A stretch of DNA of 32,231 bases, from NCBI GenBank assembly GCA_902779945.1, contig CACZDN010000024.1, positions 1 to 32,231 of the forward strand, read 5' to 3'. A model generated the notes under the pieces. It saw nothing but the letters and a program-made list of their open reading frames with translations. It was not told where the DNA came from and searched no databases. Each line of letters opens with the position of its first letter. Within the stretch, counting starts at the first letter, position 1. The position numbers and the translations under genes were made by a program. Below, piece after piece: positions 22,576 to 29,915 of this stretch. The stretch is from Oscillospiraceae bacterium (GTDB lineage Bacteria > Bacillota > Clostridia > Oscillospirales > Oscillospiraceae).

Positions 22576-23805
22576 GTGTTCAAGAAAAAGTGGCTGCGCC
22601 TGCTGGCCTTTCTCGGCGGCGGGCTGGCGGCGATTGCGGCAGGGGTGCTGGGGGCGTATTTTCTCTGGGAGAAGCCGCCCGAGACGACGGCGGGCAACCC
22701 GGTGCTGACGGAGCTGACGCAGACCGCGCCGCCTGCCGCGTCCGCCGCGCCCGCGGCCCCGACGCCGGACCGCGGCACGCCCTTCAGGACCGAGCGGCAG
22801 GACGGGGTCTACACCATCCTGCTGGCGGGCAGCGACGACGGCACCGGCAACACCGACACCATCATGGTGGCGAAGCTGGACACCGTGCGCCACACGGCAA
22901 ACTTCGTCAGCATCCCGCGCGACACGCTCATCAACGTGGACTCGCCAATCCGCAAGCTCAACGGCGTGTACTGGACCGCGGTCTACAGCGGCCTGAGCGG
23001 CAGCGAGGCCCTGCGCCGGCACGTCAAAAAACTGACGGGCTTTGATGTGGACTGCTACGCGATCATCGAGCTCGACGCCTTCGAGCGCGCGGTGGACGCA
23101 CTCGGCGGCGTGTGGTACGACGTGCCGCAGCGCATGTACTACGAAGACGGCCCGGTCATCGACCTGGAGCCCGGGTGGCAGCTTCTGGACGGCGAGCAGG
23201 CCATGTGGCTCTGCCGCTACCGCAGCGGCTACGTCAACGGCGACCTGGACCGCATCGAGGTCCAGCATGACTTTCTGAAGTCCGCGGCCGACCAGTTCCT
23301 GCAGCTCGGCACCATCCCGAACATCCCGCAGGTGGCGGCGATTCTGGCCGAGAGCATGGACACGAATCTCACGGCCTCAAACATGGCGTGGCTGGCCCGC
23401 CAGCTCCTGCGCTGCCGCAGCGAGGACGTGAACTTCTACACCGCGCCGAACACCCCGGCCTACGTACACGATCTGAGCTATACCTTTCTGGACCTCTACA
23501 ACTGGATCCAGATGATCAACGACTGTCTCAATCCCACGGACCAGCCGGTGGGCGAGGGGCAGCTCGATCTCGTGTACCTGCGCGGCGGGGAGGTCTGCTG
23601 CACCACGTCCCTCCAGGGCGTGGCCTATTTCACGCTGGGCCGGCGCGAGAGCGCGCCCGTCTACGAGGAGCCGGAATATGAGGAGGAGCCGGCCGAGGAG
23701 GAGCCGGAGACTCCACCTCCGCCCGAGAGCTGGATCACCGAGTACGGCGAAGCTGCCTCCACCCCCACCCCCGCGCCGATGGACGACTGGCTGATTATAC
23801 AATAA
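22576..23805 (+). CDS. LytR-CpsA-Psr (LCP) family cell-wall ligase
   Basis: A 409-residue membrane-anchored protein. The GTG start (GGAGG 10 nt upstream) gives MFKKKWLRLLAFLGGGLAAI, a short cytoplasmic end and one membrane helix (about 8-28). A Pro/Ala linker follows, then the extracellular LCP domain (about 70-260). Visible motifs are SIPRDTLINV with the catalytic Arg, the ELDAFERAVDALGGVW segment, and LCRYRSGYVNGDLDRIEVQ. LCP enzymes attach teichoic acids, capsule or other glycopolymers to peptidoglycan using lipid-linked donors. The C-terminus is unusual: a Glu/Pro-rich tail (about 355-409). It is followed by the divergent-function rpmG operon with its own promoter. Confidence 0.93.
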   Translation: MFKKKWLRLLAFLGGGLAAIAAGVLGAYFLWEKPPETTAGNPVLTELTQTAPPAASAAPAAPTPDRGTPFRTERQDGVYTILLAGSDDGTGNTDTIMVAKLDTVRHTANFVSIPRDTLINVDSPIRKLNGVYWTAVYSGLSGSEALRRHVKKLTGFDVDCYAIIELDAFERAVDALGGVWYDVPQRMYYEDGPVIDLEPGWQLLDGEQAMWLCRYRSGYVNGDLDRIEVQHDFLKSAADQFLQLGTIPNIPQVAAILAESMDTNLTASNMAWLARQLLRCRSEDVNFYTAPNTPAYVHDLSYTFLDLYNWIQMINDCLNPTDQPVGEGQLDLVYLRGGEVCCTTSLQGVAYFTLGRRESAPVYEEPEYEEEPAEEEPETPPPPESWITEYGEAASTPTPAPMDDWLIIQ

Positions 23806-23822
23806 TATTATAGAAAAAACAC

Positions 23823-23851
23823 TTGACCTCTCAATTCGGCTGTGGTATAGT
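23823..23851 (+). promoter_or_regulatory. Promoter of rpmG-secE-nusG
   Basis: TTGACC (23823-23828), 17-bp spacer, TATAGT (23846-23851), giving a leader of about 130 nt before rpmG. Confidence 0.75.
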
Positions 23852-23984
23852 ACTACTTACCTGTCGGACGAGAGGTTTTCTTTTTGCGCGCCTTTTTCAG
23901 GACGCAGAGGGAGACACGAACGCCCCATACAGGGAGGCAATGCCCGTCCTGAGACGGGTAAATAAAATAGGAGGTGCCGAAAGA

Positions 23985-24146
23985 ATGGCTGCAGGCGCAA
24001 GAGTAAAAATTACACTCAGATGCGAAGAATGCAAGCAGAGGAACTACAACACGGTCAAGAACAAGAAAAATACTTCCGACCGTTTGGAGCGCAGCAAGTA
24101 TTGCCCCTTCTGCAGAAAGCACACCAAGCATGTCGAGACCAAGTAA
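23985..24146 (+). CDS. rpmG: 50S ribosomal protein L33
   Basis: A 53-residue L33 of the zinc-binding type: CEEC near residues 13-16 and CPFC at about 40-43 supply four Cys ligands. The family pattern [16 protein letters not shown] is clear. L33 sits near the E site of the large subunit. The ATG at 23985 has AGGAGG upstream; a longer in-frame extension lacks one. It opens the rpmG-secE-nusG operon, 20 bp before secE. Cys-containing and Cys-free L33 paralogues can exchange under zinc limitation in some Firmicutes. Confidence 0.97.
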   Translation: MAAGARVKITLRCEECKQRNYNTVKNKKNTSDRLERSKYCPFCRKHTKHVETK

Positions 24147-24166
24147 GGACGGAAAGGAACGCAACA

Positions 24167-24436
24167 ATGGCTGAAGAAAAGAAAACCAACACCGCTCCCG
24201 CAAAGGCCGTTACCGCCGTCAAGAAGGATGAGACCGAGCAGGGCTTCTTCCAGAAGGTCGGCAAATGGTTCCGCGAGATGAAGAGCGAGCTGAAGAAGGT
24301 CATCTGGCCCACGCCGAAGACCCTTCGCAACAACACCCTCATCTCCCTCGGCATGATGGTCATTTCCTCGATCGTGATCTGGGGTTTTGATGAATTCGCT
24401 CAGATGGTGGTCAGACTCATCTTCCGTTTGGGTTGA
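24167..24436 (+). CDS. secE: Preprotein translocase subunit SecE
   Basis: An 89-residue single-span SecE. A charged N-terminal extension (about 1-28) precedes the amphipathic helix (WFREMKSELKKVIWPTPK, carrying the conserved K-x-V-x-W-P) and the membrane helix (about 55-80). SecE clamps SecY in the export channel. AAAGGA lies upstream of the ATG. It lies between rpmG and nusG as in most bacteria; its stop is 5 bp before the nusG ATG. Confidence 0.96.
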   Translation: MAEEKKTNTAPAKAVTAVKKDETEQGFFQKVGKWFREMKSELKKVIWPTPKTLRNNTLISLGMMVISSIVIWGFDEFAQMVVRLIFRLG

Positions 24437-24441
24437 GCGTG

Positions 24442-24966
24442 ATGGCCGAAGAAGCGAAATGGTATGTTGTTCATACCTATTCCGGGTATGAGAACGCTGT
24501 CGCCGCCGCAGTGATGAAGGCGGCGGAAAACCGCAGGATGACGGACCTGATCAAAGAGGTCAGCATCCCCATGGAGACCGTGACCGAGATCACGGACCAG
24601 GGGGAGAAAACCGTGGAGCGCAAGGTCTTCCCCGGCTACGTGCTGGTGAAGATGATCCTCACGGACGACAGCTGGCATCTGGTCCACAATGTCCGCGGCG
24701 CTACGGGCTTCGTCGGGTCCGACGGGAAGGCCGTCCCCCTCACGGAGCAGGAGATCTACGATCTGGGCGTCGAGCGCAAAGAGATCGTCGTCGGCTACGG
24801 CGTCGGCGATGAGGTCAAGGTCACTGACGGACCGCTTGCCGGCTTCCTCGGCATCGTGGAGGAGCTGGAGCCCGAGAAGGATCGGGTCCGCGTCGTGATC
24901 TCCATGTTCGGCCGCGAGACTCCGGTTGATCTGGAGCTCGATCAGGTCGAAGTCACCAAGGAATAA
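24442..24966 (+). CDS. nusG: Transcription termination/antitermination factor NusG
   Basis: A 174-residue NusG: the NGN domain begins WYVVHTYSGYENAV, with KVFPGYVLVKM and HLVHNVRGATGFVG, and the C-terminal KOW domain is VKVTDGPLAGFLGIVEEL. NusG binds RNA polymerase over the cleft and links it to Rho or the ribosome. The ATG at 24442 is preferred; a GTG one codon earlier and a TTG overlapping the secE stop are alternatives. There is no strong ribosome binding site, so translation is probably coupled to secE. Confidence 0.97.
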   Translation: MAEEAKWYVVHTYSGYENAVAAAVMKAAENRRMTDLIKEVSIPMETVTEITDQGEKTVERKVFPGYVLVKMILTDDSWHLVHNVRGATGFVGSDGKAVPLTEQEIYDLGVERKEIVVGYGVGDEVKVTDGPLAGFLGIVEELEPEKDRVRVVISMFGRETPVDLELDQVEVTKE

Positions 24967-25287
24967 CAATTCACGCAGATATTCGATAGGCCGCACAAAA
25001 TCAAATCCGTTTTTGACGGGGCTTTGCCTCGGCAAAAAACTCCCTGAGGCGAGCTGTGCGGGCTCTCGCGCCGTCGTCAAACGAAACTCACTCCATTCCT
25101 TCCGTTTTCCTCTCAACTTCAAAGCAGGGGCTTTGAAGTTGGTAAGGAAGAAGGAGGGAGCAGAACGTAGTTTTTGTCACGCTTGACAGAAACGGAGTGG
25201 CGCGAGCTTCTTCTGACGCGAGCGCGAGTCTCTCGATTCAAAACCGTGTTTTGAATCGTATACTAATAAGAAAGAGGTGCTGTAAAA
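24967..25287. repeat. Hairpin-rich 320-bp insert between nusG and rplK
   Basis: This stretch holds no gene. It contains two perfect 11-bp hairpins: CAACTTCAAAG (25114-25124) with 25131-25141, and CGATTCAAAAC (25234-25244) with 25248-25258. Further pairs are CCGCACA (24991-24997) with TGTGCGG (25055-25061), and GCCTC with GAGGC. The GGAGTG and GCGCGAG motifs recur in both orientations. It looks like an inserted palindromic repeat element, though an rplK leader structure cannot be excluded. Confidence 0.55.
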
Positions 25288-25713
25288 GTGGCACAGAAAG
25301 TAGTTGGATACGTAAGATTCCAGGTTCCCGCCGGCAAGGCGACTCCGGCGCCCCCCGTCGGCCCCGCACTGGGCCAGTACGGCGTCAACATCGGTCAGTT
25401 CACCAAGGACTTCAACGAGCGCACCAAGGGCGACATGGGCATGATGATCCCCGTCGTCATCACCGTGTACTCCGACCGCAGCTTCACCTTCGTCACCAAG
25501 ACCCCTCCTGCCGCCCTCCTCATCAAGAAGGCCTGCGGCATTGAGACCGCCTCCGGCGTGCCCCAGAGAGACAAGGTCGCGACCATCAGCAAGGAAGACG
25601 TCCGCAGGATCGCCGAGCAGAAGATGCCCGACCTCAACTGCACGGACATCGACTCCGCCATCAGCATGATCGCCGGTACCTGCCGCTCCATGGGCGTCGT
25701 CGTCGGGGACTGA
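25288..25713 (+). CDS. rplK: 50S ribosomal protein L11
   Basis: A 141-residue L11 from a GTG start, with AGAGGTG upstream. Family features are the N-terminal KLQVPAG-like segment ([25 protein letters not shown]) and the C-terminal rRNA-binding domain (about 75-141). L11 forms the stalk base with the GTPase-associated rRNA. It is 58 bp upstream of rplA. Confidence 0.97.
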   Translation: MAQKVVGYVRFQVPAGKATPAPPVGPALGQYGVNIGQFTKDFNERTKGDMGMMIPVVITVYSDRSFTFVTKTPPAALLIKKACGIETASGVPQRDKVATISKEDVRRIAEQKMPDLNCTDIDSAISMIAGTCRSMGVVVGD

Positions 25714-25771
25714 TCCCCAACGTGGGAGGATATTAAATCCGAATCAACCACATTTTTAGGAGGAAAACAAA

Positions 25772-26461
25772 TTGTTTAGAGGTAAAAATTATAAAGAGAG
25801 CGCAAAGCTCATTGATAAGCAGAATCTTTACGACCCCATGGACGCGCTGAACCTGGTCTGCCAGGCCAGCAAGGCCAAGTTCGACGAGACCGTCGAGCTG
25901 CACCTCAAGCTCGGCGTTGACGGCCGTCACGCCGACCAGCAGGTCCGCGGCGCCATCGTCCTGCCCAACGGCACCGGCAAGACCGTGCGCGTGCTGGTCT
26001 TCTGCCCGCCCGAGCAGGTGGACGAGGCCCTCGCAGCCGGCGCCGATTTCGCCGGCGGCATGGAGTACGTCGAGAAGATCCAGAAGGAAAACTGGTTCGA
26101 GTTTGACACCGTGATCGCCAACCCCAAGATGATGGGCACCGTCGGCCGTCTCGGTAAGATCCTCGGCCCCAAGGGCCTGATGCCGTCCCCGAAGGCCGGC
26201 ACGGTCACCCCGAACGTGGCCCAGGCCGTCAAGGAGGCCAAAGCCGGTAAGGTCGAGTACCGTCTGGACAAGACCAACATCATCCACTGCCCCATCGGCA
26301 AGGTCAGCTTCGGCGCCGAGAAGCTGTACGAGAACTACGTTGCGCTGGTCGCGGCCGTCATCAAGGCCAAGCCCGCCGCCGCGAAGGGCCAGTACATCCG
26401 CTCCTGCGTCACCGCCTCCACCATGGGCCCCGGCGTCAAGATCAACGCCCAGTTATTTTGA
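25772..26461 (+). CDS. rplA: 50S ribosomal protein L1
   Basis: A 229-residue L1 from a TTG start with AGGAGG 8 nt upstream; no ATG fits. The family signature region ([34 protein letters not shown]) is intact. L1 forms the mobile stalk at the E site and in many bacteria represses its own operon by binding the rplK leader. Unusually, rplJ and rplL do not follow; the next gene is an ABC binding protein. Confidence 0.97.
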   Translation: MFRGKNYKESAKLIDKQNLYDPMDALNLVCQASKAKFDETVELHLKLGVDGRHADQQVRGAIVLPNGTGKTVRVLVFCPPEQVDEALAAGADFAGGMEYVEKIQKENWFEFDTVIANPKMMGTVGRLGKILGPKGLMPSPKAGTVTPNVAQAVKEAKAGKVEYRLDKTNIIHCPIGKVSFGAEKLYENYVALVAAVIKAKPAAAKGQYIRSCVTASTMGPGVKINAQLF

Positions 26462-26568
26462 CCGTCACGCTGCCATGCTCCTGCGGCACATGTTTCACAA
26501 AGAAAACAGAAGGGCCCTGCGCTTTCCTGTCGCTTTTGACAAAATGCGCAGGGGGGAGGAAAACGGCA

Positions 26569-26597
26569 TTGACTTTAGCACCAAAAAGTGTTAAAGT
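26569..26597 (+). promoter_or_regulatory. Promoter of the Trp/Tyr-family ABC operon
   Basis: TTGACT (26569-26574), 17-bp spacer, TAAAGT (26592-26597). The transcript should start near 26604, just before the ribosome binding site of a short leader ORF. The 8-bp palindrome CCCTGCGC/GCGCAGGG (26515-26553) lies upstream. Confidence 0.75.
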
Positions 26598-26626
26598 CTG
26601 ATCATCAATCAGGAGGAGCCGCTGTC

Positions 26627-26707
26627 ATGTTCGGAATGCGCCGCGCAATTGCATACGGTTTTGACTATTACCTGTTTAGCAGACGTAATAGCGGTTTGTG
26701 CCGTTGA
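26627..26707 (+). CDS. Putative 26-aa leader peptide, Tyr/Phe-rich
   Basis: A short ORF with AGGAGG (26611-26616) 10 nt before its ATG encodes MFGMRRAIAYGFDYYLFSRR plus six more residues. Six of 26 codons are Tyr or Phe, five of them clustered (Y10, F12, Y14, Y15, F17). The first hairpin of the leader (CTATTAC 26665-26671 with GTAATAG 26685-26691) overlaps the end of this cluster. A second hairpin (CAGGA...TCCCTG, 26717-26741) and a terminator follow before the ABC genes. In known attenuators, ribosome stalling at such codons when the amino acid is scarce shifts pairing and prevents termination. Confidence 0.6.
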   Translation: MFGMRRAIAYGFDYYLFSRRNSGLCR

Positions 26708-26752
26708 GCGCCCGGACAGGATTCGTGTTCCACGGTCCCTGATCCGACAACG

Positions 26753-26784
26753 CGCCGCACAGACTGCCGTCTGGGCGGCGTTTT
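26753..26784 (+). terminator. Attenuator-type terminator before the ABC operon
   Basis: CGCCGC (26753-26758) pairs with GCGGCG (26775-26780), continued inside by CAGAC / GTCTG around TGCC, followed by TTTTC. It lies about 60 bp before the binding-protein start codon and inside its transcript. Confidence 0.75.
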
Positions 26785-26842
26785 CAATTTGGGACGTCCT
26801 GTTGAAAAGGCAAGAACAAAATACGATAAAGGAGAAACCACC

Positions 26843-27796
26843 ATGAAAAAAATCATCACGCTCATCCTTGCGCTGTCCCTCATGTTCAGCCTGGCCCTCT
26901 GCGGCACCGCCTTCGCCGACGACAGCTACACCGTCGGCATCTGCCAGCTCGTACAGCACCCCGCGCTCGACGCCGCGACCCAGGGCTTTAAGGACGCCCT
27001 GACCAAGGCCCTCGGCGACAAGGTCAGCTTCATCGAGCAGAACGCCTCCGGCGACTCCGCCAACTGCGCCATCATCTGCAACCAGTTCGTGTCCGATGAC
27101 GTGAACCTGATCCTGGCCAACGCCACCCCGGCCCTGCTGGCCGCCCAGGCTGCGACCAACAAGATCCCCGTCCTCGGCACCTCCGTCACCGATTACGCCT
27201 CCGCGCTTGACATCGACGGCTGGAAGGGCTACACCGAGTCCAACATCTCCGGCACCTCCGACGGCGTCCCCGCGGCTGAGCTGGCGGCCGTCGTCCAGGA
27301 GCTCTTCCCCGACGCCAGGAACGTCGGCCTGCTCTACTGCTCCGGCGAGCCCAACTCCAAGTTCCAGGCCGAGGAGATCCGTCCCGTCCTTGAGGGCATG
27401 GGCTACAAGGTCTCCGACTATACCTTTGCCGACTCCAACGACGTGGCCGCCGTCACCAACAACGCCTGCGACGACAACGACGTGCTCTACATCCCGACCG
27501 ACAATACCGCCGCCTCCAACGCCGAGCTCATCAACAACGTGGCCCTCGAGAAGAAGATCCCCATCGTCGCCGGTGAGGAAGGCCTCTGCTCCGGCTGCGG
27601 CGTGGCGACCCTGTCCATCTCCTACTACGATCTCGGCACCGTGACCGGCGAGATGGCCGCGAAGATCCTGGCCGAGGGCGCGGACGTCTCCACCATGGAG
27701 ATCCAGTACGCCCCCTTCGCCAAAAAGTTCAACAAGACCAACTGCGACATTCTCGGCATCACCGTCCCCGAGGCCTACGAGGCTATCGCGGAGTAA
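26843..27796 (+). CDS. ABC transporter substrate-binding protein, Trp/Tyr (TrpX/COG2984-like) family
   Basis: A 317-residue secreted binding protein. The signal peptide is MKKIITLILALSLMFSLALCGTAFA; the cysteine context is poor for a lipobox. The mature start YTVGICQLVQHPALDAATQGF is the family hallmark, followed by NASGDSANCAIICNQFV, NATPALLAAQAAT and VLGTSVTDY. Studied members of this group bind tryptophan or tyrosine (TrpX of streptococci) or related ligands. AAAGGAG lies 8 nt before the ATG. It is followed by its permease and ATPase. The Tyr/Phe-rich leader upstream fits an aromatic amino acid ligand. Confidence 0.92.
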   Translation: MKKIITLILALSLMFSLALCGTAFADDSYTVGICQLVQHPALDAATQGFKDALTKALGDKVSFIEQNASGDSANCAIICNQFVSDDVNLILANATPALLAAQAATNKIPVLGTSVTDYASALDIDGWKGYTESNISGTSDGVPAAELAAVVQELFPDARNVGLLYCSGEPNSKFQAEEIRPVLEGMGYKVSDYTFADSNDVAAVTNNACDDNDVLYIPTDNTAASNAELINNVALEKKIPIVAGEEGLCSGCGVATLSISYYDLGTVTGEMAAKILAEGADVSTMEIQYAPFAKKFNKTNCDILGITVPEAYEAIAE

Positions 27797-27816
27797 GAGA
27801 GTGGAGTGTTAAGCTT

Positions 27817-27890
27817 GGAGTGTGGAGTTATGGTGTCCGCTGCGCGGGTGGATTGAATCGCAGCGGAGCGGCCCCTTAACTCCACACTCC
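27817..27890. repeat. Palindromic repeat between binding-protein and permease genes
   Basis: GGAGTGTGGAGTTA (27817-27830) pairs with TAACTCCACACTCC (27877-27890), and inside it TCCGCTGCG (27836-27844) pairs with CGCAGCGGA (27859-27867). Further GGAGTGT-type units lie on both sides (27799-27809, 27889-27909). It fills most of the 131-bp gap inside an operon. Confidence 0.7.
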
Positions 27891-27927
27891 ACACTCCTGA
27901 CTCCACACTTTATTTGAGGTGTAATCT

Positions 27928-28872
27928 GTGACAATAACAAGCTATTTCGCTTCCCTGAACGTCCTGAAGCTCTTTCGCAACATGCCGGGCGGCGTATCCC
28001 AGGGCATCATCTGGGGCATCATGGCGCTGGGCATCTACATCACCTTCCGTCTGCTGGACGTGGCGGACCTGACGGTGGACGGCTCGTTCACCACGGGCGG
28101 TGCGGTGACGGTCATGCTGATCCTGGCGGGCTGGCCCGCGTGGGCGGCGCTTCTGATCGCGATGCTGGCCGGGCTCCTGGCCGGCTTTGTGACCGGTATG
28201 CTGCACACCAAGCTGGGCATCCCCGCGATCCTCGCGGGCATCCTGACCCAGTTTTCGCTCTACTCCATCAACCTGCACATCATGGGCATGGCGGCAAACA
28301 AGGCCGTCAGCGTGGACAAGTACCATCTGCTGCTCTCGTCCCGCAACATCCCCTCCGCCATTTTGACCGGTGTCATCATCGCGCTCGCGCTGGTGAGCGT
28401 GTTCTACTGGTACTTCGGCACCGAACAGGGCTCCGCCATCCGCGCGACCGGCAACAACCCCGCCATGAGCCGCGCTCTCGGCATCAACATCGACAACATG
28501 AAGGTGCTGGGCCTGTCCATCTCCAACGGCATCGTGGCCCTCTCCGGCGGCCTGCTGGCCCAGTATCAGGGCTTTGCGGACATCAACATGGGCCGCGGCG
28601 CGATCGTCATCGGTCTGGCCGCCGTCATCATCGGCGAGGTCGTGGGCGGCGCGATCCTGGGCAGACACCTCAATTTCTACGGGACGCTGAGCTTCACCGT
28701 GGTCGGCGGCGTGATCTACTATCTGGTCATCGTCATCGTGCTGTGGCTGCGCCTCAATTCCAACGATCTCAAGCTGTTCACCGCCGTGGTGGTCGCGCTG
28801 TTTCTGGCCGTCCCCTATCTGCGCGGGCAGAGGAAGAGCTCCTTTGCGAGACTCAGACGGAAGGGAGGCTGA
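27928..28872 (+). CDS. ABC transporter permease, Trp/Tyr (TrpY/COG4120-like) family
   Basis: A 314-residue protein with about eight membrane helices. It belongs to the branched-chain-type permease superfamily, as seen in the GNNPAMSRALGINIDNMKVLG cytoplasmic loop that contacts the ATPase and in VADLTVDGSFTTGGAV near the N-terminus. A GTG start with GAGGTG 6 nt upstream is chosen. It forms the channel for the binding protein encoded upstream and starts 4 bp before the ATPase gene. The C-terminal tail is basic (RKSSFARLRRKGG). Confidence 0.92.
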   Translation: MTITSYFASLNVLKLFRNMPGGVSQGIIWGIMALGIYITFRLLDVADLTVDGSFTTGGAVTVMLILAGWPAWAALLIAMLAGLLAGFVTGMLHTKLGIPAILAGILTQFSLYSINLHIMGMAANKAVSVDKYHLLLSSRNIPSAILTGVIIALALVSVFYWYFGTEQGSAIRATGNNPAMSRALGINIDNMKVLGLSISNGIVALSGGLLAQYQGFADINMGRGAIVIGLAAVIIGEVVGGAILGRHLNFYGTLSFTVVGGVIYYLVIVIVLWLRLNSNDLKLFTAVVVALFLAVPYLRGQRKSSFARLRRKGG

Positions 28873-28876
28873 CGCG

Positions 28877-29671
28877 ATGCTGGTACTGCAGAACATCTCC
28901 AAGACCTTCAACCCCGGCACCATCAACGAGAAAAAGGCTCTCGACGGGCTGAGCCTGCATCTGAAGCCCGGCGACTACGTCACCGTCATCGGCGGCAACG
29001 GCGCGGGCAAGTCCACCATGCTCAACGCGACGGCGGGCGTCTGGCCCGTGGACGAGGGGCGCATCATCCTCGACGGAGAGGACATCACCGCCCTGCCGGA
29101 GCACAAGCGCGCCCACCTCATCGGCCGCGTGTTCCAGGACCCCATGATGGGCACCGCGCCCAACATGCAGCTCGAGGAGAACCTGGCCCTGGCCGCGCGC
29201 CGCGGTCAGAGACGCGGGCTGCGCTGGGGCGTCACCAACGCCGAGCGCGAGGAGTACCACGAGCGGCTCAAGATCCTAGGCCTCGGGCTTGAGGACCGCA
29301 TGACCTCCAAGGTCGGCCTGCTCTCCGGCGGCCAGCGCCAGGCGGTCACCCTGCTGATGGCCGTGCTCCGCAAGCCCAAGCTCCTGCTTCTGGACGAGCA
29401 TACCGCCGCCCTCGACCCCGGCACCGCCGCCAAGGTCCTGGAGCTGTCGGACAAGATCGTGCAGGAGAACAGGCTCACCACCATGATGATCACCCACAAC
29501 ATGAAGGACGCGATCCGCCACGGCAACCGTCTCATCATGATGAACGAGGGGCACATCATTCTCGACATCGAGGGTGAGGCGAAAAAGAAGCTCACCAAGC
29601 AGGAGCTCATCGACATGTTCGCCCAGAAGGGCGGGTCCATCGACTCCGACGAGGCCCTACTGACCAAGTAA
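28877..29671 (+). CDS. ABC transporter ATPase, Trp/Tyr (TrpZ/COG1101-like) family
   Basis: A 264-residue nucleotide-binding subunit with all motifs: Walker A GGNGAGKST (about 39-47), Q-loop FQDPMMG, signature LSGGQRQ, Walker B LLLLDEHTA, D-loop LDPG, and H-loop THN. It powers import with the permease encoded immediately upstream. The Walker B motif ends DEHTA rather than DEPTA, which I recall as characteristic of this subfamily. GGGAGG precedes the ATG. A short hairpin and a strong terminator follow. Confidence 0.95.
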   Translation: MLVLQNISKTFNPGTINEKKALDGLSLHLKPGDYVTVIGGNGAGKSTMLNATAGVWPVDEGRIILDGEDITALPEHKRAHLIGRVFQDPMMGTAPNMQLEENLALAARRGQRRGLRWGVTNAEREEYHERLKILGLGLEDRMTSKVGLLSGGQRQAVTLLMAVLRKPKLLLLDEHTAALDPGTAAKVLELSDKIVQENRLTTMMITHNMKDAIRHGNRLIMMNEGHIILDIEGEAKKKLTKQELIDMFAQKGGSIDSDEALLTK

Positions 29672-29678
29672 GCAAAAC

Positions 29679-29699
29679 CGGGACCCCCTGCGGGTCCCG
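29679..29699 (+). other. Hairpin after the ATPase gene
   Basis: CGGGACCC / GGGTCCCG, 8 bp with a 5-nt loop, 8 bp past the stop; no T-tract. It probably protects the mRNA end, with termination at 29794-29833. Confidence 0.5.
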
Positions 29700-29793
29700 A
29701 CAGCGAGAAATACAGTACATGCGGTCCGGTTTCCAGGGGCGGTCAGCCGCCGCCCCTTACGCGTGGAAGGCGGACAAAAGCGCGAAAGGCGAA

Positions 29794-29833
29794 GGGGCGG
29801 GTACGTAAACGCACGTACCCGCCCCGTTTTCTT
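29794..29833 (+). terminator. Terminator of the ABC operon
   Basis: GGGGCGGGTACGT (29794-29806) pairs perfectly with 29813-29825 around a 6-nt loop, followed by GTTTTCTT. Confidence 0.8.
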
Positions 29834-29859
29834 AAACTGCGACGAATGCCGCGGACGCC

Positions 29860-29888
29860 TTGCGTTTTTCCTCCCTTTGTGATATGCT
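29860..29888 (+). promoter_or_regulatory. Promoter of the BCCT-like gene
   Basis: TTGCGT (29860-29865), 17-bp spacer, TATGCT (29883-29888); the start point would be just before the AAAGGAGGG ribosome binding site. Confidence 0.55.
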
Positions 29889-29915
29889 TGCACGCGTATA
29901 CAAAGGAGGGTTTTT

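Noticed and set aside
26604-26842. T-box riboswitch before the Trp/Tyr-family ABC genes
   Set aside because: No recognisable T-box sequence (TGGNACCGCG) or specifier loop could be found; the leader ORF explains the layout better.
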